NCBI GenBank assembly: GCA_028867035.1
Contig: JAGWHB010000003.1
Span: forward strand, 242,960 to 306,959
DNA length: 64,000 bases
Origin: Nitrososphaerota archaeon
Lineage (GTDB): Archaea; Thermoproteota; Nitrososphaeria; Nitrososphaerales; Gagatemarchaeaceae
Reading direction: 5' to 3'
Part shown: piece by piece, positions 58,752-64,000 of the stretch
How positions within the stretch are numbered: position 1 is the stretch's first letter
Layout of the letters: the number at the start of each line of letters is the position of its first letter
Notes under the pieces: generated by a model
Told to the model about the DNA's origin: nothing
Seen by the model: the letters and a program-made list of their open reading frames with translations, nothing else
Database searches by the model: none
Position numbers and translations under genes: made by a program

Positions 58752-59563
58752 TACTTCGTCGCCCCTTTGATCAGGGCCCTGATCTCCTTCCCTACCCTGA
58801 TGGACGTGTCCGCGGCTTCAATCACATGGTCGGGGCTTATGGTGCTCGCCTCCCCCTTCTGGCTGGCACAGATGTTCCCGTCGTCGTCCGTGGTTATGGT
58901 TATCCTCATGTCCATGGAAGCCTCTTCCTCGGTCGCCGGGTCTACGACGAGCTTGTCCCCGATCCTGGCCAACGTCACAGACACCGGGGTCCTTTCCACG
59001 GGCACGGGCACCCATTCGTCGGTCGCCTCTGCCTTCTCGTCCTTCACCACATACTTCTTCATCTTCGATGTCCGCAGCGCGCTGACCACCGCATAGCTGG
59101 TGGCGTCGAACAGGTTCCCGTCCACGTTCATCACGTTGCAGTCGACGAACACCGTCACCACGCTCTTGCCAGGGACGAGACAGAGCTTGGTGAGGTCGAC
59201 CATCTCGGACTCCCTGATTCCCCTGTCCACCACCCTCGCAAGTTCGATGGCATCTTCACTCGGAGGCCCCGGCTCGGCGTAGGGGGACGACAGGGGGAGT
59301 ATCTCGGCGTTGACAACGAGCAGCCCCTTGTCGGGGGTGTCGGGGAATGGCGTGCCGGTGGCTATCTTGACCCCCGCGATGACCTGGGTGTTCCCCAGTG
59401 TCACCCTGGCCGACCCGTTCGCCTTTGGTATTATCCCCGTTTCTATTTTCAGCTCCCTCGTCTGGTCCAGGCCCCTCCCGTCGATCCTCTTGCCCTCGGC
59501 CAGGAGCTGGGCCATCTGCGCCTTCCTGATAGTCTCTACGACGTAATTCTTTTTCATCGACAT
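58751..59563 (-). CDS. rrp42: Exosome complex component Rrp42
   Basis: 270 residues. RNase PH fold with GKRIDGRGLDQTRELKIETG and ANGSARVTLGNTQVIAGVKI. It keeps the ring fold but not the phosphorolytic residues, as in all archaeal Rrp42. It forms the hexameric ring with Rrp41 for 3'-5' RNA degradation and tailing. ATG is the base next to the rrp41 stop, so the pair is translationally coupled. Confidence 0.96.
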   Translation of the reverse strand: MSMKKNYVVETIRKAQMAQLLAEGKRIDGRGLDQTRELKIETGIIPKANGSARVTLGNTQVIAGVKIATGTPFPDTPDKGLLVVNAEILPLSSPYAEPGPPSEDAIELARVVDRGIRESEMVDLTKLCLVPGKSVVTVFVDCNVMNVDGNLFDATSYAVVSALRTSKMKKYVVKDEKAEATDEWVPVPVERTPVSVTLARIGDKLVVDPATEEEASMDMRITITTDDDGNICASQKGEASTISPDHVIEAADTSIRVGKEIRALIKGATK

Positions 59564-60319
59564 CTACTCCGCGACCTCCTCCACCTGCGTAGTCACGGCC
59601 TCCCCCCCGAAGAACCTCGAGGTGAGCGCCGCCCTCTGCAGCTGATAGATCTGCTTCCCCTTTTCTACCGCGAGCTCGAAGGCCTTCTTGAACTGGTCCC
59701 TGGTGTATATCCCGTCGACCTGAAGGAGGGTGACCTGGCCCAGGTTCGGCATTATCGCCACGGGCATGTCCCCGTTGCCTTCCTTGTCCTCGGTGTCGTC
59801 CAGGTCCGAGACCACCTGGTCCCCGATGAGCCCGCAGGAGCACCCCACGACGAGGTCCCTCATGTTGATCCCAGCGTCCGCCAGTGCCAGAGAGGCAGCC
59901 GTGATCCCCGCGACGCGCGACCCGCCGTCTGACTGCAGCACCTCTATCCAGACCTCGATGGCGGTCCGCGGGTAGTCCTCGACTATGACAGCGGGGACCA
60001 GGGCCTCCCTAGTGACCTTCGAAATCTCGATCTCCCTCCTGGACGGCGCGGGGTTCTTCCTCTCGTCCACGGAGAATGGCGCCATGTGGTACCTGCACCT
60101 GAGCAGGGCCCTGTCAGGCAGGACCTGGTGCTTCGGGTGCACCTCCTTCGGCCCGTATACCGCCGCCATTATCTTGTTCTTCCCCCACTCGATGTAGGCG
60201 GAACCGTCGGCGTTCTTCATTAGCCCCACCTGCAGGCTGATCGGCCTCAGCTCGTCCCACTTCCTGCCGTCCAGCCTCTTCCCCTTCGAGTCTATCAGTT
60301 TCTTCTTAGCTTCCACCAC
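59564..60319 (-). CDS. rrp41: Exosome complex exonuclease Rrp41 (catalytic)
   Basis: 251 residues. GKRLDGRKWDELRPISLQVG, ADGSAYIEWGKNKIMAAVYG and the active-site region EVLQSDGGSRVAGITAASLA followed by NGDMPVAIMPNLGQ carry the catalytic Asp residues. It performs phosphorolysis of RNA. The GTG start overlaps the rrp4 end by 14 nt. Confidence 0.96.
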   Translation of the reverse strand: MVEAKKKLIDSKGKRLDGRKWDELRPISLQVGLMKNADGSAYIEWGKNKIMAAVYGPKEVHPKHQVLPDRALLRCRYHMAPFSVDERKNPAPSRREIEISKVTREALVPAVIVEDYPRTAIEVWIEVLQSDGGSRVAGITAASLALADAGINMRDLVVGCSCGLIGDQVVSDLDDTEDKEGNGDMPVAIMPNLGQVTLLQVDGIYTRDQFKKAFELAVEKGKQIYQLQRAALTSRFFGGEAVTTQVEEVAE

Positions 60320-60992
60320 TGCTCTCCCCTCCCAGCAACTCCTCGACCTTGGCCGCCAAGTCTCCCGCGTGTGCGTCGTCCTCCACCAGTTTGATGGCCC
60401 TCACGCTCTTCACAACGCCGTCCGGGGTCCCGTTTACCACTACGACCCCGTTCTGGCCCACCCTGATGTCGCATCCTGTCCTTTCGCTGATCAAGTTTAT
60501 CATTGCACCTCTCCTCCCAATAAGTCGCGGCACCTTCGTCGGTGATATCTTAACGATTTCTCCCGACTCTATCTTCCCATAGCCTTCCCCACGTATGCTC
60601 AGCTGGGGGTCGCGGGACCTCTCATAAGACTCGATGCGTGTGCCTATGATGTCTCCGACCCTGAACTTGCTTGAAAGGTCATGGGTCGAGGGAGAGAACT
60701 CTCTGCCGAATACGAAGGAAGCCGGGAGGAAGCCGTCGAACGCCGAGTTGATGTCGATCACCCAACCGAACCCGTTTATGTCAACCACCTTCCCTATCAC
60801 CTCGTCCTCGGCCCTCGGCATGTAGGGGCCCGTCAGCGGGTTGAGCTTGACCCCGTCCCGCCCCACCTCGGCCAGGCCCACCCTGAGGGCGACATACTCG
60901 TCCCCCCGCTTCTCGACGTAGGGCCCGGACCTAAAGTTCCCCTTGGCTATGACGTCTCCCGGTATCACCTGCTTTCTCTCTATCATTGGCAA
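60306..60992 (-). CDS. rrp4: Exosome RNA-binding cap protein Rrp4
   Basis: 228 residues. N-terminal domain VIPGDVIAKGNFRSGPYVEK, an S1 domain (~60-135; VGDIIGTRIESYERSRDPQL) and a KH domain with IGRRGAMINLISERTGCDIR (GxxG). It caps the Rrp41/42 ring and feeds RNA. It starts 2 nt after SBDS. Confidence 0.95.
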   Translation of the reverse strand: MPMIERKQVIPGDVIAKGNFRSGPYVEKRGDEYVALRVGLAEVGRDGVKLNPLTGPYMPRAEDEVIGKVVDINGFGWVIDINSAFDGFLPASFVFGREFSPSTHDLSSKFRVGDIIGTRIESYERSRDPQLSIRGEGYGKIESGEIVKISPTKVPRLIGRRGAMINLISERTGCDIRVGQNGVVVVNGTPDGVVKSVRAIKLVEDDAHAGDLAAKVEELLGGESSGGS

Positions 60993-60994
60993 CT

Positions 60995-61735
60995 CTATTT
61001 CACCACTGTAACCTGAGCGGCCCCCCTCGTCGTGGAGCCAAGCCGGTCCAGCAGGCCGGGCTGTCCGCCAGCGGGTATTTCTACTATTGCTGAAAGCGTC
61101 CCGTCCGCGAGCCAGTCCTCCTTCAGAATCTCACCGTAGGTCTTCAGGACCCCTATGGCCTGGCCCGTGTACTGTGCCGCCACCCTCACCTGCAGCTTGA
61201 TCTTCTCCGACTTCAGGGGGAGTATGGTCCTCAGGCTCTCGACCACTGCCTTCATCTGTTCGTTGGCGTCCTGGAACGGGTCCACGGAGACCCTTGCTTC
61301 CTGCATCGCCTGGTCTATCCTCGTCGGAGGATGAGGCAGCAGCGTCCTCGGGTCGACGAAGTTCTTGGATATGACGGCTATTATCGCCTTCCTCTTTTCA
61401 TCGGTCAGCCTCTTCCTCTGCTCCTGGGTGAGGTTCAGCTCCCCCCGCCTCAGGATCTCAAGGGCTGCCTTCGCATGGTCGTCCGTCCCGAAGTGCAGCT
61501 TCAGTTTCTCGCTGTTCGCCCTCAGTCCCTTGCGCGAGTCGGAATACACCTCGTCGACTGCTATCACCGCGGACGGCTCGACGTTCCTCCCCTGCTTGAA
61601 CGCAAGGGCCGAGTCCGGGTTCACCAGTATTTCGTAGTGCTCTCCCTCTATGGTGAGCCTGACTGTCGTGAACTTCGACGACTCATGGGTCCTGGGCTTG
61701 AAATCGCCCCCGCTCCGACCGAACGACCCGCTCAT
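60995..61735 (-). CDS. sbds: SBDS/Sdo1 ribosome maturation protein
   Basis: 246 residues. FTTVRLTIEGEHYEILVNPD, VIAVDEVYSDSRKGLRANSE and LTDEKRKAIIAVISKNFVDP with PHPPTRIDQAMQEARVSVDP are the SBDS domains I and II, followed by the ferredoxin-like domain III. The family removes the anti-association factor aIF6 from 50S subunits. It sits 15 nt after psmA, the conserved archaeal order. Confidence 0.96.
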   Translation of the reverse strand: MSGSFGRSGGDFKPRTHESSKFTTVRLTIEGEHYEILVNPDSALAFKQGRNVEPSAVIAVDEVYSDSRKGLRANSEKLKLHFGTDDHAKAALEILRRGELNLTQEQRKRLTDEKRKAIIAVISKNFVDPRTLLPHPPTRIDQAMQEARVSVDPFQDANEQMKAVVESLRTILPLKSEKIKLQVRVAAQYTGQAIGVLKTYGEILKEDWLADGTLSAIVEIPAGGQPGLLDRLGSTTRGAAQVTVVK

Positions 61736-61750
61736 GCCGGCCGACGCTTC

Positions 61751-62497
61751 TCAGGAGCTCTTGGCTGGCGGCTTCTCTGACTTTGTCTTTGCCCCGGCCG
61801 CACTCTTCCCGATGTCCTGTTCTGCGAGGCGCCTCCACTTCTTCGTGTCAGCGTCAACGACCGCTACCTTGATGTGGGCGGTCCCCGTCTTGTCCTCGCT
61901 CACGAGATAGATGCATTCGATGGCCAAGGTGACGGCAGCGTCGAGGCTCAGGTCCGGGGAGTAATTCTTCTCCAGGTAGTCGTTGACCTGGTCGCTCCCT
62001 TGACCTATCGCTATGGCGTGGAACCCTGAATAGGTGCCCGTGGGGTCAGCGAGATAAACGACCGGTCCGGACACGTCTACCCCAGCAATGATCAGCGACA
62101 CGCCGAAGGGCCTCACGCCCGCGTACTGCGTGTACTGCTGGTTCATGTCGGCTATCCGCTTGGCTATGGCTTCGACGTCGATGGGCTCGTCGTAGATCAG
62201 CCTGTTGCTCTGTGCCAGCACCCTGGCGCTGTCGACCTGGATCCTCGCGTCGGGGATGTACCCAGCGCCGACCGCGCCCACGTGGTCGTCGATCTGGAAC
62301 ATCTTGATCACAGAGTCCGCGCTCTGAAGCTTTCGCTGCTTCTCTTCCACCGCTAGCACGACCCCTTCCTTGGTCTGGACGCCGACTGCCAGGTTCCCCC
62401 TCCTTACCGTCTCAAGGGCGTACTCCACCTGATACAGCCTGCCGTCGGGCGAAAATATCGTGATCGCCCTGTCATATCCTGCCGAAGGTGCAAACAT
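61751..62497 (-). CDS. psmA: Proteasome subunit alpha
   Basis: 248 residues. The N-terminal gate and signature AGYDRAITIFSPDGRLYQVEY, ALETVRRGNLAVGVQTKEG and GVRPFGVSLIIAGVDVSGPV are typical alpha subunits. No catalytic Thr is expected. It forms the outer rings of the 20S proteasome. A TTTAAAAG box ~45 nt upstream and a GGAG near the start give this long operon a short leader. It heads the psmA-SBDS-rrp4-rrp41-rrp42-eL43 cluster. Confidence 0.96.
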   Translation of the reverse strand: MFAPSAGYDRAITIFSPDGRLYQVEYALETVRRGNLAVGVQTKEGVVLAVEEKQRKLQSADSVIKMFQIDDHVGAVGAGYIPDARIQVDSARVLAQSNRLIYDEPIDVEAIAKRIADMNQQYTQYAGVRPFGVSLIIAGVDVSGPVVYLADPTGTYSGFHAIAIGQGSDQVNDYLEKNYSPDLSLDAAVTLAIECIYLVSEDKTGTAHIKVAVVDADTKKWRRLAEQDIGKSAAGAKTKSEKPPAKSS

Positions 62498-62611
62498 TTT
62501 CTTTTCCTAGCTCCTTTTTGCCCAACGATTTCCGTGGGCTTTTAAACTGTTCTGAGAACTTCACCCCCTCCCTGCGAAAGTTCTTATCGCAAACGCGATC
62601 CCGGCGCGCCA

Positions 62612-63199
62612 TTGACAAACGTCCTCGTGGTCAACAACTACCCGAACCGCGACCGGGTCGAAAGGCTGGAGAGTTGCGTGGAAGGGAACGGGGCCCAGGT
62701 AACCCCCGTGGACTGGACGGAGGTTTCGACTCGGAGGTTCGACTCATTCGACGGGGTGGTGCTCAGCGGCTCCCCGGACATGATGTCCGAAGTAAAGACG
62801 CAGAGGAAGTTCCGGGGTGAAATGGCCGCGATCTTGGACTCCAAAGTGCCCATGCTCGGGGTGTGCTTCGGCCACCAGCTGATGGCCCACGCGTTCGGGA
62901 CGGCGGTGGTGAAGGACGGTCGGCACGTGCTGGAAATGGTGAAGACCAAGGTCCTCGCCCCAGACCCTCTGTTCGAAGGCCTCCCGAAGACAATGATGCT
63001 CCTGGAGTCGAGGTACGAGGTGGTGAAGTCGCTCCCCGACGGCTTCAGCCTGCTGGCGAAGAGTGATACGAGCGACATCGCCACCATGAAGCACCCCACG
63101 CGCCTCCTCTACGGGGTCCAGTTCCATCCGGAGCGCTACACCGCCGAAAACCCCCATGGGAACGGGGTCGTAGGGAACTTCGTCCGCCTCCTAAAGTAG
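62612..63199 (+). CDS. Class I glutamine amidotransferase domain protein (GuaA-like)
   Basis: 195 residues from TTG 62612. The nucleophile elbow MLGVCFGHQLMAHAFG (Cys85) and the His-Glu pair in GVQFHPERY complete the class I GATase triad. Oxyanion motif GVVLSGSPDM. It is a lone glutaminase domain resembling GMP synthase subunit A or the YLR126-like group; the ammonia acceptor is not evident. A TTCTTATCG box ~28 nt upstream indicates a leaderless transcript. Divergent from psmA. Confidence 0.85.
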   Translation: MTNVLVVNNYPNRDRVERLESCVEGNGAQVTPVDWTEVSTRRFDSFDGVVLSGSPDMMSEVKTQRKFRGEMAAILDSKVPMLGVCFGHQLMAHAFGTAVVKDGRHVLEMVKTKVLAPDPLFEGLPKTMMLLESRYEVVKSLPDGFSLLAKSDTSDIATMKHPTRLLYGVQFHPERYTAENPHGNGVVGNFVRLLK

Positions 63200-63208
63200 G
63201 GCGCAGGC

Positions 63209-63592
63209 TTGGTAGTCGAAAGGGTGGTCTTCCACAGGGAGGTGGTCGACAGCCTGTTCACCTACTCGGCGATGGCCTATCCCAACGAGGGGATACTCCT
63301 CCTCAGAGGGAAGTCCAAGAAGGGGGTCGCGGAGGTGACCGGGGTCGTGGTCCCACCCTTGGCGAGCCACGGGGCCGCCTTCTCGTCCTTCAGCTGGTGG
63401 ATGCTCCCGGTCGACTTTTCATATCTCGGCGTCGCGCATTCTCACCCCTCCGGGAACCACAGCCCGTCCCACGAAGACCTCCTGCACGCCACGGGGAAGC
63501 TCATGGTCATCATGGGGTATCCCTACGCCACCGTGGACAACCTTGGGGTCTATGACCACAACGGGAACAGGATACCTTTCGAAGTGAAGTAG
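63209..63592 (+). CDS. JAMM/MPN-domain metalloprotease (Rpn11-like)
   Basis: 127 residues from TTG 63209. The JAMM zinc site is complete: Glu27 (YPNEGILLL), His77 and His79, Ser87 and Asp90 (HSHPSGNHSPSHED). Archaeal stand-alone JAMM proteins remove ubiquitin-like SAMP modifiers or process related conjugates. It lies 9 nt after the amidotransferase gene and near psmA, suggesting a protein turnover setting. Its stop abuts the endonuclease gene. Confidence 0.87.
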   Translation: MVVERVVFHREVVDSLFTYSAMAYPNEGILLLRGKSKKGVAEVTGVVVPPLASHGAAFSSFSWWMLPVDFSYLGVAHSHPSGNHSPSHEDLLHATGKLMVIMGYPYATVDNLGVYDHNGNRIPFEVK

Positions 63593-64000
63593 CTATCTGG
63601 CACCCAGTATCCGCCTGATGACGCTCACAGAGTAGCCGTACTTCTTGCTGAGGCGGATGTGCCCGAGCTTGAGGTCCCGATGGTCCTTCCTGATGCTGTC
63701 CTGCACCCTTCCGCTGACATTGACGGCATAGGCCGCCCTGGCGTTTCGGGCGTTCTCTAGCTGAGCCATTCTGAGCCCATCCTGGCGGGTGTAAGGGAGG
63801 TTTGGTCTCCTGATATAGCCGCTTCGCCTGCCAATATTCACTTCATGATTGAATCTTTCTAGCGCTTGGCTTCCGCTTATCCTGCCTTCGAGGTAATCAA
63901 CTACAATGCGAAGATCCTCTGCCTTCTTGGCACAGTAAGGAAGCATTGCCCTTGCGGCTTTTAGGACACTCTGAATCGCCACTACATCGATTCTGTAAGC
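63593..64000 (-). CDS. C-terminal part of a LAGLIDADG-type endonuclease-like protein, start beyond window edge
   Basis: 136 codons, open to the right edge. It begins in the window with RIDVVAIQSVLKAARAMLPY and CAKKAEDLRIVVDYLEG, the C-terminal core seen after the second LAGLIDADG helix. Then come NARNARAAYAVNVSGRVQDS and a helix-turn-helix end (IRLSKKYGYSVSVIRRIL). It may be of the same family as the left-edge gene but is not contiguous with it. The assignment rests on the partial sequence. Confidence 0.6.
   Translation of the reverse strand, partial: AYRIDVVAIQSVLKAARAMLPYCAKKAEDLRIVVDYLEGRISGSQALERFNHEVNIGRRSGYIRRPNLPYTRQDGLRMAQLENARNARAAYAVNVSGRVQDSIRKDHRDLKLGHIRLSKKYGYSVSVIRRILGAR

Noticed and set aside
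58739..59932. 397-codon plus-strand frame opposite rrp41/rrp42
   Set aside because: Antisense to well-identified exosome genes, Pro/His/Arg-rich, no recognisable protein.
1..64000. Circular replicon, with the two edge endonuclease fragments being one gene
   Set aside because: Joining the edges gives FFDA followed by AYRI instead of the expected FFDAEG continuation, and the content is core chromosomal.
1..64000. tRNA, rRNA and CRISPR arrays
   Set aside because: No T-arm-like motifs with matching stems, no rRNA-like stretches and no regularly spaced repeats were seen by eye; a covariance-model search would be needed to exclude small ncRNAs.

Overview
The window reads as chromosomal DNA of an archaeon, most likely a Nitrososphaerota (Thaumarchaeota)-type lineage with a GC-rich genome. 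Supporting markers are a group II chaperonin, the psmA-SBDS-rrp4-rrp41-rrp42-eL43 cluster, prefoldin beta, archaeal EF-2, a CdvB-type ESCRT-III protein, a geranylgeranyl-reductase-like flavoprotein, a short XPF nuclease, a CTP-type riboflavin kinase/regulator (RbkR type), F420 enzymes and ECF/Amt transporters. Many genes have a TATA-like box about 25-30 nt before the start codon and no leader, often with GTG or TTG starts. No amo genes, rRNA, tRNA or CRISPR were seen. The lineage assignment is inference from gene content. No gene-free stretch exceeds about 300 bases.

Layout. 1-14.3 kb: the edge of a LAGLIDADG endonuclease gene, a DMT transporter, MscL, a CdvB paralogue, a TrmB regulator divergent from the flavoprotein, a DUF885-like metalloprotein, an FMN/F420 protein with a TetR regulator, a class III nucleotide cyclase-TPR protein, thermosome, PCD and several small unknowns. 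14.4-19.3 kb: a compact DNA-repair operon of NurA-like nuclease, HerA-like ATPase and YcaQ/AlkX-type DNA glycosylase. 19.3-33.6 kb: transporters, a DUF4349/PKD surface protein, HxlR/PPOX/HtrA, a MetE-like plus MTHFR-like pair, a sugar nucleotidyltransferase, an ABC-2 exporter and an arginase-family enzyme. 33.6-38.4 kb: two decaying genes (a P-loop ATPase and a RadA/RadB-like recombinase), an intact membrane gene and an MFS exporter. 39-43.5 kb: sulfur-trafficking genes (TusA-cupin divergent from DsrE2-TusA-SQR-like-ArsR) and a divergent NRAMP transporter. 44-48.5 kb: Amt and EF-2. 49-55 kb: one minus-strand operon (riboflavin-type ECF transporter, XPF, NpdG, LLM oxidoreductase) joined by 4-base overlaps, divergent from ribK/rbkR. 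55-62.5 kb: the prefoldin/exosome/proteasome information-processing cluster, interrupted by a tnpB element. 62.6-64 kb: a glutamine amidotransferase, a JAMM protein and the edge of a second LAGLIDADG-type gene.

The most striking observation is in the EF-2 gene. Its reading frame is broken by 31 extra bases (45604-45634) exactly inside the P-loop lysine codon. The flanks and the insert fold into a textbook archaeal bulge-helix-bulge splice motif, and cutting at the canonical positions restores HVDHGKTTTSD and a 730-residue EF-2. This is therefore a probable protein-coding archaeal intron in an essential translation factor.
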